Shown: piece after piece, positions 52,487 to 61,375 of the stretch | Layout of the letters: each line of letters starts with the position of its first letter | Numbering within the stretch: the first letter of the stretch is position 1 | Assembly (NCBI GenBank): GCA_036274635.1 | Contig: DASUFI010000217.1 | Coordinates: 1-64,000, forward strand | Direction of reading: 5' to 3' | Source: DASUFI01 sp036274635 | GTDB taxonomy: Bacteria > Planctomycetota > B15-G4 | Length of the DNA stretch: 64,000 nucleotides | Program-made: the position numbers and the translations under genes | Notes under the pieces: model-generated | The model's database searches: none | What the model was told of the DNA's origin: nothing | Seen by the model: only the letters and a program-made list of their open reading frames with translations

Positions 52487-54061
52487 ATGATGCCGGTGGT
52501 CGAGACATCGCCCGCGCCCCCGAACCTGCCCGTCGCGCGCCGGCTGCTCTACGCCGCGCTGACCACGCTGCTCTTCGCCGCCGCGCTGGAGGGCGCGCTC
52601 GCGGCGCTGGGCCTGGCCAATCCCGCCGCGCGCCTGTCGCTCACGCGCGGCTTCTCGACCCGCGCACGCTACTTCGTGCCGGACCCGGCGCAGCCCGGCA
52701 CCGTGCACACGCAGATGTTCTCGGGCGACTCGCCCGAGGTCGTCGTGCCCCCGCGCGGCCCGCGCGTGCGCGTGCTCCTCATGGGCGAGAGCAGCACCGA
52801 GGGCTTTCCCGAGGAGTACATCCAGGAGCGCCTCGACGCCGCGCTGCCCGACCCGGGCTTCGAGGTCATCAACCTCGGCCGGCACGGCTACGGCAGCGAG
52901 CGCGTGCGCATCCTGCTGGCGCAGGCGCTGGAGCTGCACCCCGACGTGGTCTTCATCTACCTCGGGCACAACGAATTCGTGGAGCAGGGCTTCGCGCTCG
53001 AGCTGGCGCGGGAGTGGCACTCGGGAGTCGCGCTCGAGGCGGTCGACTGGCTGGCGCGCCTGCGCACGATGAACGCCGCGATCGAGGTGGCGGAGAGCAT
53101 CGCCCCGGGGCCGTCCGCGCGGCCCGAGTCCCAGCAGGCGGAGCGCGCGGACGCCTTCCGCGAGCTCACCTATGACCGCACCGTGCTCTTCTACAAGGTC
53201 TACCGCGACAACCTGGCCGCCATGGTCGAGCTGGCGCGCGAGGCGGGCGCGGGGGTGCTGCTGTCCACGGTCGTGCCCAACGACTTCGACCCGCCCGCGG
53301 TCTCCACCTTCCCCGTCAACCTGCCCGAGACCACGCGCGCCGACGTGTTCCGCCTGCGCGGCCTGGCGCTGGGCGCCATCCCGGAGCGCTTCCGGAAGGG
53401 GCTGATCCAGACGAGCCCGGAGGCGGGAGTCATCCACCTGCGGCCGTCCGACTGGGGCGAGCTGGCGCCCCCCGCCGAGCTGGCGGCGCGCCGCGCCCGC
53501 GCCGCAGTGCCCGCGCCACCCGAGCTGCGCGCGCTGTCCGCGCCCTTCGCGGGCCCGCCGCTGTGGAGCGACCCGCGCGACTGGTCCGCCGCGGTGCCCG
53601 AGCTGCTGGACACCTGCGCACAGGTCGTGCAGCGCGCGCCGACGGAGGACGAGCGCCGCCTGCTGTCCGTGACCGCCACGCGCCTCAACGAGGTGTTGAC
53701 CATCTGCCCCGACCACCCCATCACCTTGTTCGAGCTGGGCCTGGTGCGCTACCTGCTGGGCGACGACGACGGCGCGGCGCGCCTGCTGCACGCGGCCGCC
53801 GCCTACGACCGCGCGCCGACGCACGGCAACGACGTGATCAACGGCGTGGTGCGCGAGCTGGCCGCGCAGCACGCCGACGACCCGGACGTGCGCTGCGTGG
53901 ACGCCGAGCAGCTCGTGCGCGCCGCCTGCCCCGAGGGTCTGGTGGGCTACGAGCTCATGATGGACAACTGCCACCTGCACGCGCAGGCGCGCTACGCCCT
54001 GGTGGACATGTTCGTGCCGCAGCTCCTCGAGCTGGGCCGCGCGGCCCTGACGCGCCGCTGA
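52487..54061 (+). CDS. membrane-anchored SGNH/GDSL-type hydrolase, tandem copy 1
   Basis: 524 residues. An N-terminal membrane helix (LLYAALTTLLFAAALEGALAAL) is followed by an SGNH-fold domain. Catalytic blocks: Ser102 in LLMGESSTEGF, Gly in LGRHGYGSERV, Asn in YLGHNEFVEQG, and the C-terminal Asp/His pair in DNCHLHAQAR (about 493 and 496). Between blocks III and V lies an insert of about 230 residues with a TPR-like helical part (FELGLVRYLLGDDDGAARLL). Such enzymes are often O-acetyl esterases or transferases acting on exported glycans. The next copy starts 1 base after the stop. Confidence 0.82.
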   Translation: MMPVVETSPAPPNLPVARRLLYAALTTLLFAAALEGALAALGLANPAARLSLTRGFSTRARYFVPDPAQPGTVHTQMFSGDSPEVVVPPRGPRVRVLLMGESSTEGFPEEYIQERLDAALPDPGFEVINLGRHGYGSERVRILLAQALELHPDVVFIYLGHNEFVEQGFALELAREWHSGVALEAVDWLARLRTMNAAIEVAESIAPGPSARPESQQAERADAFRELTYDRTVLFYKVYRDNLAAMVELAREAGAGVLLSTVVPNDFDPPAVSTFPVNLPETTRADVFRLRGLALGAIPERFRKGLIQTSPEAGVIHLRPSDWGELAPPAELAARRARAAVPAPPELRALSAPFAGPPLWSDPRDWSAAVPELLDTCAQVVQRAPTEDERRLLSVTATRLNEVLTICPDHPITLFELGLVRYLLGDDDGAARLLHAAAAYDRAPTHGNDVINGVVRELAAQHADDPDVRCVDAEQLVRAACPEGLVGYELMMDNCHLHAQARYALVDMFVPQLLELGRAALTRR

Positions 54062-54062
54062 C

Positions 54063-55631
54063 GTGGACGCCACCAGCCAGCCGCCGCCGCGCCTCGGCCT
54101 CCTGCGCCGCCTGCTCTACGCGGCGCTGACCCTGCTGCTCTTCGCCGCGCTGCTCGAGGGCGCGCTGGCCGTGGTGGACGTGGGCAACCCGCTCGGGCGC
54201 CTCTCGCTCACGCGCGGCTTCAATCCCGCCGTGCACTACTTCGCGGAGGTGCCGGACGCGCCCGGCACCGTGCGCACACAGATGTTCAACCGCGAGTCGC
54301 CCGAGGTGACCATCCCGCCCAGGGACGACCGCGTGCGCGTCATGCTCTTCGGCGAGAGCAACACCGAGGGCTTCCGCGAGGAGAAGCTGCAGGCCAGCCT
54401 CGAGAAGGCCATGCCCGGCACGCGCTTCCAGGTGCTGAACCTCGGCCGGCACGGCTACGGCAGCGAGCGCGTGCGCATCCTCATGACGCAGGCGCTGGAG
54501 TACAAGCCCGACATCGCCCTCATCTACCTCGGGCACAACGAGTTCATCGAGAAGGGCTTCGCGGCCGAGATCGCGGAGCAGTGGAAGCAGCCGTGGCTGC
54601 TGCGCGTGACCGAGAAGCTCTCCGCGCTGCGCACCATGAACCTGGGCGTCTCGGTCGTCGAGCGCCTGATGGCCGGCCCGCTCGCACCGCCGCCGGAGTC
54701 GTGGCAGAAGCGCAACGAGATCTTCGCCGGCCTCAGCTGGGACAAGACCCAGCTCTTCTACGACGTGTACCGCGAGAACCTCACCGCCATGTACGAGCTG
54801 GCGCGCAAGGCGGGCACGAAGGTGGTGCTGGCCACGGTGCTGGGCAACGACTTCGACCCGCCCGTGGTGAGCACGCCGCCCGCCGGCATGACCGAGGAGA
54901 AGCAGCGCCAGATGTCCAAGCTGCGGCGCGAGGCGCTCGACCTCATCCCCAGGCGCTTCTGCCCCGGCGTGCTGGCCACCGGCCCCGACAACCCGGTCAT
55001 CCGCCTGCGGCCCACGGACTGGGGCGAGTCGGTCACCAGGGAGGCGCTCGCGGAGCGCCGCGCGGCGGCGACGCCGCGCACGCTGCCCCAGCTGCGGCCG
55101 TGCACCGGCGAGCTGTCCGGCGCGCCCTTCTGGAACGACTCCGACGTCTGGCTGCCGCAGGTCTTCAAGCTCATGGACACCGAGGGCCAGATCTGCGCGC
55201 GGCAGCTCGACGACGCGGAGCGCGCCGGGCTGCGCCGGGCCTGCCAGCTCTACCAGCAGATCCTGCAGATCTGCCCGGAGATCCCGGTGGCGCTGTACGA
55301 GCTGGGCCTGTGCACCTACCTGCTGGGCGAGGACGACGCCCGCGCCGCCGAGCTGCTGCGCCAGGCGGCGCACTTCGATCGTGCGCCGACGCGCGGCACC
55401 GACATCATCAACGGCATCGTGCGCTCGCTGGCCGCCTCCAACGCCGACGACCCGGGCACGCGCTTCGTGGACATCGAGCACTGGTTCCAGGAGCGCAGTC
55501 CGCAGGAGCTGGTGGGCTACGAGGTCATGATGGACAACTGCCACCTGCACGAGATCTCGCGCGCCATCCTCGTGGACCAGTTCGTCGCTCCGATGGTCGA
55601 GCTGTCCCGGCAGGTCCTGGCCGAGCGTTGA
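54063..55631 (+). CDS. membrane-anchored SGNH/GDSL-type hydrolase, tandem copy 2
   Basis: 522 residues from GTG at 54063. Same architecture as copy 1: membrane helix (LLYAALTLLLFAALLEGALAV), Ser block MLFGESNTEGF, LGRHGYGSERV, YLGHNEFIEKG, the TPR-like insert (YELGLCTYLLGEDDARAAEL), and DNCHLHEISR. Closest in sequence to copy 1 by eye over the whole length. One-base spacing from copy 1 and a two-base gap to copy 3 imply a single transcript and probably matched expression, as for a heteromeric assembly. Confidence 0.82.
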   Translation: MDATSQPPPRLGLLRRLLYAALTLLLFAALLEGALAVVDVGNPLGRLSLTRGFNPAVHYFAEVPDAPGTVRTQMFNRESPEVTIPPRDDRVRVMLFGESNTEGFREEKLQASLEKAMPGTRFQVLNLGRHGYGSERVRILMTQALEYKPDIALIYLGHNEFIEKGFAAEIAEQWKQPWLLRVTEKLSALRTMNLGVSVVERLMAGPLAPPPESWQKRNEIFAGLSWDKTQLFYDVYRENLTAMYELARKAGTKVVLATVLGNDFDPPVVSTPPAGMTEEKQRQMSKLRREALDLIPRRFCPGVLATGPDNPVIRLRPTDWGESVTREALAERRAAATPRTLPQLRPCTGELSGAPFWNDSDVWLPQVFKLMDTEGQICARQLDDAERAGLRRACQLYQQILQICPEIPVALYELGLCTYLLGEDDARAAELLRQAAHFDRAPTRGTDIINGIVRSLAASNADDPGTRFVDIEHWFQERSPQELVGYEVMMDNCHLHEISRAILVDQFVAPMVELSRQVLAER

Positions 55632-55633
55632 GC

Positions 55634-57205
55634 ATGCACCCGGCTTCGGCAGAGGCGCGCGCCGACGCCGGCCTCACCTGGCGGCGCCGCGCGCTGTACG
55701 CGCTGCTGACCCTGATGCTGTTCGCGGCGGCGCTCGAGGTCGTGCTGCGCCTGGTGGTCGCGGACGCTCCCGGCGGCCGGTTGTCGGTCTCGCGCGGCTT
55801 CTCGCCGAACGCCGAGTACATCGTGCCCGATGCGGCCCGCCCCGGTTGGTGGCACACGCAGATGAACGGCGCCGAGGCGCCCGAGGTCGCGGTGCCGCCC
55901 AAGGGCCGCGCGCTGCGCGTGATCATGATCGGCGGCAGCAACGTGGCCGGCTTCCAGAAGGAGCACCTGCAGCAGACGCTGTGCGCGCAGCTGCCCAACC
56001 CGGGCTTCGAGGTGGTCAACCTCGGGCGCTCGGGCTACGGCAGCGAGCGCGAGCTCATCCTGCTCAAGCAGGCGCTCGTGCTGCAGCCGGACGTCGTGCT
56101 CATCTACTGCGGCCACAACGAGTTCGTGGAGGGCGGCTTCGCCTGGGAGCTGTCGCAGGCCTGGCGCCCGTCCGTCGTGCGCGTCGCCGACGCGCTGCTC
56201 GGCCTGCGCACGGTGAACGCGGCCGTGGACCTGCTGCGCGGAGGCGGCGAGCCGGCGCGCCTGCCCGAGGCGCGCCGCCCGCGCCGCAAGGTCTTCGACG
56301 ACATGACCCCCGAGCGCGCGGCCGTCTTCTACGACGTCTTCCGCGACAACCTCGCCGCGATGGTCGGCGCCTGCCGCGCGGCCGGCGTGCGCGTGCTGCT
56401 GGCCACGGTCGTGAGCAACCTCTTCGACCCGCCCTACGTCTCCAACCCGCCCGCCGACTGGGACGAGGCGCGGCGCGCGGCGCTGGTCGCAGCCCGCGAC
56501 CGCATGCTCGCGCTGGTGCCCGCGCGCCTCAGCTTCGGCCTCGTGCCCGAGGGCCCCGGCCTGCGCTGGCCGCACCCGCGCACGGAGGACTGGGGCGAGA
56601 ACCTCACGCCGACCCAGCGCGACGAGCGCCGCGCGCAGGCGGGGCCGGACGTCACCGCGCCCGCGCTGCGGCCGCACGCCGGTGTGCTGGCCGCCGCGCC
56701 GTTCTGGACCGACCCGGCCCTGTGGACCCCCAAGGTCGCCGACGCGGTGGCCGCCTTCGGCCGGGTGTGCGCGCGCGAGCTCTCGGAGGACGAGCGCGTC
56801 GCGCTGCGCGCCGCGCGGTCCGCGGGCGACGAGGTGCTGGCGCTGTGCCCCGACGACCCCACCACGCTCTACGCCCAGGGGCTGTGCACCTACATGCTGG
56901 GCGAGGACGACGCGCGCGCCGCCGCCCTGCTGCACGCGGCCGCCGCGGCCGACCGCGCGCCGACCAAGGGCAACGACCTGATCAACGCCGGCGTGCGCGA
57001 GCTGGCCGCCGCGCACGCCGCCGACGCCGGCCTGCGCTTCGTGGACACGGACGAGCTGTGGCGCGCGCGCTGCCCGCAGGGCCTGCCCGGCTACGAGGTC
57101 ATGCTCGACAGCTGCCACCTGCACCCCGCGGCGCGCCTCATCCTGGTCGACGACTTCGCGCCGGCGCTCGTGGAGCTGGGCCGCCAGGCGCTCGCGGAAC
57201 GCTGA
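55634..57205 (+). CDS. membrane-anchored SGNH/GDSL-type hydrolase, tandem copy 3
   Basis: 523 residues from ATG at 55634. Architecture as the two upstream copies, but more diverged: the Ser block is MIGGSNVAGF (GGSN instead of GESS/GESN), followed by LGRSGYGSERE, YCGHNEFVEGG, the insert YAQGLCTYMLGEDDARAAAL, and the Asp/His pair in DSCHLHPAAR. All catalytic positions remain, so it should be active, with a changed pocket next to the nucleophile. It is followed after 121 bp by a glycosyltransferase gene with its own ribosome site. Confidence 0.82.
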   Translation: MHPASAEARADAGLTWRRRALYALLTLMLFAAALEVVLRLVVADAPGGRLSVSRGFSPNAEYIVPDAARPGWWHTQMNGAEAPEVAVPPKGRALRVIMIGGSNVAGFQKEHLQQTLCAQLPNPGFEVVNLGRSGYGSERELILLKQALVLQPDVVLIYCGHNEFVEGGFAWELSQAWRPSVVRVADALLGLRTVNAAVDLLRGGGEPARLPEARRPRRKVFDDMTPERAAVFYDVFRDNLAAMVGACRAAGVRVLLATVVSNLFDPPYVSNPPADWDEARRAALVAARDRMLALVPARLSFGLVPEGPGLRWPHPRTEDWGENLTPTQRDERRAQAGPDVTAPALRPHAGVLAAAPFWTDPALWTPKVADAVAAFGRVCARELSEDERVALRAARSAGDEVLALCPDDPTTLYAQGLCTYMLGEDDARAAALLHAAAAADRAPTKGNDLINAGVRELAAAHAADAGLRFVDTDELWRARCPQGLPGYEVMLDSCHLHPAARLILVDDFAPALVELGRQALAER

Positions 57206-57326
57206 GCCCGAGGCGATCCGGCGCGTCCGTTCCGGCCGGGCCTTGCCGCGCGGCCCGCGTTGGGCCAGACTGCGGACCGCGCGTCACCGGACCGCGGGGC
57301 CACGGGCACGGCCCCGGAGGCGGCGC

Positions 57327-58649
57327 GTGCCTCCCATCGTCCGAGCCGTCGCCTTGAGCTCCGAATCGTCCGCGAGTCCGCCGCCGGCCGGCACGCCGGC
57401 CGCCAAGCTCCCCGGCAAGGGCCCCGCCGTGCGCAGCGGTCCGCTGTCGGAGGTCGCCGCGGGCCTCGCACCCGGCCGCGTCTCCGGCGCCGCCGCCGTG
57501 GATCACGACGAGCAGGCCGGGCTGGTGCTGGGCGTCATCGTCCCCTGTCGCGACGAGGCGACCGTGATCGCGCGCAAGCTGCGCAACCTGGCGGCCTCGC
57601 GCTGGCCCTTCTCGCCGCGGCCGCACCAGATCGTGGTGGTGGACGACGGCAGTCGCGACGACACCTTCGAGCTGGCGACGCGGCTGTGCGCGGAGCTGTT
57701 CGCCAAGCCGGGCGGCACGACGCGCATGTCGGTGCCGGCCATCACGCACACGACGCCGGCCGCCGCGCGCGTCATCCGCAACACGGAAAGGCCCGGCAAG
57801 GCGGGCGCCCTGCGCGCCGCGATCGTTGAGCTGGGCAGCACGGTGGACCTGCTCGTGTCCACGGACGCAGACGTCATCCTGCGCCCGACCTCGCTGCTCA
57901 TGCTCGAGCCCGAGTTCCGCAGCCGCCCGGACCTGGGGATGGCCTGCGGCCGGCAGGAGCTGGTGCGCGACCTGCTGGACGACGGCAGCTGCCGCGGCGC
58001 CGACGGCCGCGAGCCGACGCTCGTCACCGAGCCGTACGACCTGTGGAGCGAGCGCTTGCGCGCCTGGGAGAGCCGGCGCGGGCGGCTGTTCTCGGTGCAC
58101 GGCCAGCTGCTCGCGTGGCGCGAGCGTCTGGGGCTGTGCCCGAGCGCCGGCGCGGCCGCCGACGACGTGGACCTCATGTTCCAGGTGCGCGCCAAGGGGC
58201 TGCGGATCGAGCTGCTGACGGGCGCGACCTTCCTCGAGGTGAAGCCGCCGCCCGGACCGGCGCGCGACGCGTGGCGGCAGCGCCGCGCACAGGCCTGGCT
58301 GGCCGCGCTGCGCGATCGCCGGACGCCGCCGGGCGCGCCGGCCTTCGACCGCTGGCAGCTGGCCGCCTACCGCCGCGCGCACGTCGTGGCGTCGCCGGCG
58401 GTGCACCTGCTGGTGACGCTGCTGCTGCTGGTCGGCTGCGCGGCCCTCGGCGCGCTGACGTGGGGCGCGCCGGCCTTCTCGCTGCCGGGCGCGCTGGCGG
58501 GCTTCGGCGTGGGCGCGCTGCTGCTGGCGCTGCTGGCGGCCTCGCCCCTGGGGCGCGGCGCGCGCGCGGCCGTGAGCCAGTGGCCGGTGCTGCGCGCGGC
58601 GCGCGCGGCGGGCGCACCCGCCGATCGCTGGGAGACTCGGCGGGGCTGA
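57327..58649 (+). CDS. family 2 membrane glycosyltransferase
   Basis: 440 residues from GTG at 57327, chosen because GGAGG lies six bases upstream. The GT-A fold is clear: VIVPCRDEATVIARKLRNL, IVVVDDGSRDDTFELA, the DxD metal site in LLVSTDADVIL, and the acceptor-side acid pair in AADDVDLMFQVRAKG. Two C-terminal membrane helices (VHLLVTLLLLVGCAALGAL and ALAGFGVGALLLALLA) anchor it. It resembles processive or exopolysaccharide GT2 enzymes. Its position suggests it makes or extends the glycan on which the SGNH proteins act; the sugar is unknown. Confidence 0.87.
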   Translation: MPPIVRAVALSSESSASPPPAGTPAAKLPGKGPAVRSGPLSEVAAGLAPGRVSGAAAVDHDEQAGLVLGVIVPCRDEATVIARKLRNLAASRWPFSPRPHQIVVVDDGSRDDTFELATRLCAELFAKPGGTTRMSVPAITHTTPAAARVIRNTERPGKAGALRAAIVELGSTVDLLVSTDADVILRPTSLLMLEPEFRSRPDLGMACGRQELVRDLLDDGSCRGADGREPTLVTEPYDLWSERLRAWESRRGRLFSVHGQLLAWRERLGLCPSAGAAADDVDLMFQVRAKGLRIELLTGATFLEVKPPPGPARDAWRQRRAQAWLAALRDRRTPPGAPAFDRWQLAAYRRAHVVASPAVHLLVTLLLLVGCAALGALTWGAPAFSLPGALAGFGVGALLLALLAASPLGRGARAAVSQWPVLRAARAAGAPADRWETRRG

Positions 58650-58674
58650 GGCCGCCCGGCGCAGACGCGCTGCC

Positions 58675-60000
58675 TCAGTCGGCCGCGTGCAGCAGCTCGA
58701 GAGCCTGCTGGCCGGCCAGCGTGTGCGTGAGGTCCTGCTCGCCGGGCGCCTGCACGTCCGCCCAGCCCTCCTCCACCGCGGTGACGCAGTCGATCACGGC
58801 CAGCTCGCCCTGGCGCAGGTCCACCTGCCATTCGACGCGGCGCGGTGGCGCGCCGAGCGCGCTGTCCTGCAGCGTCACGTCCACGCGGTGCGCGCCGGGC
58901 AGGAGCGGCACGCGCAGCACGCGGAACTCCGCGGGCAGCAGCGTCCAGCAACGCGTGTCGGCGGGCAGCGCCTCGGCCAGCAGCTCGCCCGTGAGGAAGC
59001 CCGCGAGGTCGGCGAGGACGTCGCGCGTGGTGTCGTGGTGGTGGTCGTCGTCGTGGCGGATGGCGCGGGCGACGGCGTCGGAGGCGAAGGCGCGCGGCAC
59101 GGCGGCCACCAGCGCGGCCGCCAGCAGGCGCGGCAGCTCGTCGTCGTAGCGGCGCAGCGCCTGCGCGCCCACGTCGAGCAGCGGCACCGGCACGCCGGCG
59201 AGGGCGTCGTCCACCTCCACCTCGATGCGCGCGTAGCCGCCGGGCCGCGCCACCAGCGCCGGGAACTGCACGCGGCGCAGGGCGTGGTCCACCCACAGCC
59301 GCACGATGGCCTGCGCGCGCACCGGGGCGCGGCCGTTCTGCACGACCACGAGCAACGAGCCCTGGCCCGCGGCGGGCGGCGACTGCAGCGCGTCGAGGGC
59401 CGACAGGCGCGCGGGGTCGTCGTGGCACAGCTCGCGCGCGGAGCGGAAGGCGTCGTCCGCCTCGCCGCGCGCCCCGGCGTGCTGCAGCGCGACGCCGGCC
59501 AGCGCCCAGATGAGCACCGAGGCGTAGCGCTCGTCGTCGGGCAGGCCGGACTGCAGCAGCAGCACGCGCGCACGGCGCGCCTCCACCGCGGCCTCCTGCG
59601 CCTGCCCCTCCACGAGGAAGCCGAGCAGCGCCTGCGCGTTGACCAGCAGGCGTTCGAAGCGCGTGGCGCGGTAGGGCTTCGGCTCGCGCGCGAAGACCCA
59701 CTCGGCCAGCGTGTCGAGCGGCGCGCGGGTGTAGTCCAGCGTCTCGAGCTCGTCGTCGGCGTCCACCAGCAGCGCGGACGCGTCGGCGTCGCGCCCGGCG
59801 GCGACCAGCGCGGAGGCCAGCTCGAGGCGCAGGACGTCGCGGTCCGGGCTGCTGCCCTCCTCGTCGAGCCGCTGCTGCAGCATGTCCGCCGCGCGGTCGG
59901 GATGGCCGCGGTAGAAGGCGCGCTGGTACGGCTCGGCGCGCACGTTGGCCGGCGCGTAGCAGCCGGCGGTCAGCAGCAGGCCGAGCAGCGCGGCGCGCAT
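58675..60000 (-). CDS. COG3014-like TPR lipoprotein
   Basis: 441 residues with a lipoprotein signal (LLGLLLTAGC). Helical TPR-like part in the first 200 residues (HPDRAADMLQQRLDEEG, ERLLVNAQALLGFLVEG, VLIWALAGVALQHAGARGEADD). Then comes a beta-rich segment with QGSLLVVVQNGRAPVRAQ and a C-terminal LPAEFRVLRVPLLPGAHRVDV. The layout is that of COG3014 lipoproteins, which in proteobacteria sit beside YcfL and LpoB. Here it follows LpoB by 10 bp. A His-rich loop (RHDDDHHHDTTRD) could bind metal. Presumed outer-membrane partner of LpoB. Confidence 0.75.
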   Translation of the reverse strand: MRAALLGLLLTAGCYAPANVRAEPYQRAFYRGHPDRAADMLQQRLDEEGSSPDRDVLRLELASALVAAGRDADASALLVDADDELETLDYTRAPLDTLAEWVFAREPKPYRATRFERLLVNAQALLGFLVEGQAQEAAVEARRARVLLLQSGLPDDERYASVLIWALAGVALQHAGARGEADDAFRSARELCHDDPARLSALDALQSPPAAGQGSLLVVVQNGRAPVRAQAIVRLWVDHALRRVQFPALVARPGGYARIEVEVDDALAGVPVPLLDVGAQALRRYDDELPRLLAAALVAAVPRAFASDAVARAIRHDDDHHHDTTRDVLADLAGFLTGELLAEALPADTRCWTLLPAEFRVLRVPLLPGAHRVDVTLQDSALGAPPRRVEWQVDLRQGELAVIDCVTAVEEGWADVQAPGEQDLTHTLAGQQALELLHAAD

Positions 60001-60010
60001 GGCCGGCGGC

Positions 60011-60625
60011 TCAGTAGTTCTCCTGCTTGGTGACGTCGACGCGCGTCTGGTGCATGAGCTGCAGCGTCGCGACGTCGGTCACGCGCAGGAAGATGTGGTA
60101 CTGCACGCGGCGCACGTCGTCGCTCTTCTCCGTCGTGTCCCACACGCGCCCGGCCACGAAGTACTGGATGCCGAACTCCTTGCCCAGCGCCGCGGCCGTC
60201 TCCTTGTCCACGGCGTCGCCCGCGTCGCGCAAGCGCTCGGCCAGCACGGCGTCGCGCATGATGGTCGTGTTGTCGACCACGTGGAACAGGTTCGACTGCA
60301 CCAGCTGCGTCTCGGCCGCGGTCAGCAGCGTGTCCAGCGCCCCCGAGATGTGCTCGGAGGTGGCGTTCTCGAAGCTGAGGATGGCGATGCCGGGCTTGCC
60401 GGGCGGCAGGCCCTTGACGAACTCGCTGCGCGCCAGCTGGTTGACCCACTCGGCCAGCGCGAGGTCGATGTCCTTGCTGTCGAGGCGCGTGGAGAGGGCC
60501 GGGCTGTCGATCTCCGGCTCCTCGGCCGCGCGCGAGTACTCCGGCCCGGAGCAGGCGGGCAGCAGGGCCACGGCCAGGAGCAGGGCGAGCGCGACGCGCG
60601 ACGGACGGCCGGTCTCAGCGCACAT
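60011..60625 (-). CDS. lpoB: LpoB-type lipoprotein activator of penicillin-binding protein
   Basis: 204 residues with a lipoprotein signal ending LLLAVALLPAC. The mature domain reads GIAILSFENATSEHISGALD, LFHVVDNTTIMRDAVLAERL, ALGKEFGIQYFVAGRVWD and VRRVQYHIFLRVTD, the standard LpoB/PBP1b-activator fold (COG3417). In Escherichia coli LpoB spans the periplasm to stimulate the bifunctional synthase PBP1b. The ATG overlaps the end of the BMC-T gene by 11 bases, so it is translationally coupled to a shell-type protein. Confidence 0.85.
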   Translation of the reverse strand: MCAETGRPSRVALALLLAVALLPACSGPEYSRAAEEPEIDSPALSTRLDSKDIDLALAEWVNQLARSEFVKGLPPGKPGIAILSFENATSEHISGALDTLLTAAETQLVQSNLFHVVDNTTIMRDAVLAERLRDAGDAVDKETAAALGKEFGIQYFVAGRVWDTTEKSDDVRRVQYHIFLRVTDVATLQLMHQTRVDVTKQENY

Positions 60626-61265
60626 CCACCACCTCCTCGTTGGGCCGCCCCTTGATGCGCTGCAGGCAGGCCTCGGCCGCGCGCGCGGCCTCCTTGATCT
60701 CGTCGTCGCCGCCGCCCAGATAGAGCCGGCCGTAGGCGCCGAAGCTCACCACCTCGAGCAGCCGGATGGGCGCGGCCTTCTCGGCCTCGTTGGCGCACAA
60801 GAGCGCGTAGCCGGCCGGGTGCGTCTCCATGATGTACAGCGACTGGCCCTTGAGGATGCAGTCGCCGTGCCGCATGCGGTTGATGAGCATGGTCTGGTAG
60901 GCGTCGGTGCCGGTGATGATCTCCGACGTGACCACGCGCGGCGTGAGACGATCCTCCTCGGTGAGGCCGTGGTGGCGCAGGATGGCCTCGCCCGCCGCGC
61001 GCACGTCGCCCTGGTTGAAGGAGTGCAGCTCGAGGCAGCCGAAGGCGCGCTCGACGATCTGCATGCCCGGCGTCACGGAGGCGTTCTTGAGGGCCACGTC
61101 GGTGATGCGGTTGATGGCGATGCCCGGCTGCACCTCGACCATGAGCGCGGCCTGCTCCTCGATGGGCAGGTAGCCCTGAGCCACCGTGGCCAGGAAGCTC
61201 GCGAGCTGCGGCTGCAGCACGTCGAGGAAGGTGTACGTGCGCAGCGTGACGGCGGGGCTGGCCAT
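60615..61265 (-). CDS. bacterial microcompartment shell protein with two BMC domains (BMC-T type)
   Basis: 216 residues. The N-terminal unit (TYTFLDVLQPQLASFLATVAQGYLP, MVEVQPGIAINRITDVALKN, IVERAFGCLELHSFNQGDVR) and the C-terminal unit (YIMETHPAGYALLCANEAEK, IRLLEVVSFGAYGRLYLGG, EIKEAARAAEACLQ) each fit a BMC fold. The whole resembles the pseudohexamer-forming trimers of the Haliangium ochraceum shell. LINRMRHGDC between the units is conserved in that group. In a compartment, such trimers form gated, sometimes double-stacked pores. No hexamer, pentamer or core enzyme gene is in this window. It leads the operon with lpoB and the COG3014-like gene. Confidence 0.87.
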   Translation of the reverse strand: MASPAVTLRTYTFLDVLQPQLASFLATVAQGYLPIEEQAALMVEVQPGIAINRITDVALKNASVTPGMQIVERAFGCLELHSFNQGDVRAAGEAILRHHGLTEEDRLTPRVVTSEIITGTDAYQTMLINRMRHGDCILKGQSLYIMETHPAGYALLCANEAEKAAPIRLLEVVSFGAYGRLYLGGGDDEIKEAARAAEACLQRIKGRPNEEVVDVR

Positions 61266-61375
61266 GCGGATTCCCGGGGAGCGGAGCGGCCCGGCATCCT
61301 AGCAGCCGAGCGCCCGCCTTTCGCCGCGCGCGCGCATCGACCCGCGACGGGGGCCGCCGCTATCATGGCGCCCCC

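Noticed and set aside
49740..58649. Magnetosome gene island suggested by the MamK-like protein
   Set aside because: No mamA, mamB, mamE, mamI, mamQ or other magnetosome-like gene was seen in the window; MamK-like proteins also occur outside magnetotactic bacteria.
60615..61265. A complete microcompartment locus
   Set aside because: Only one shell-type gene is present, with no hexamer, pentamer, aldehyde dehydrogenase or other core enzyme nearby.
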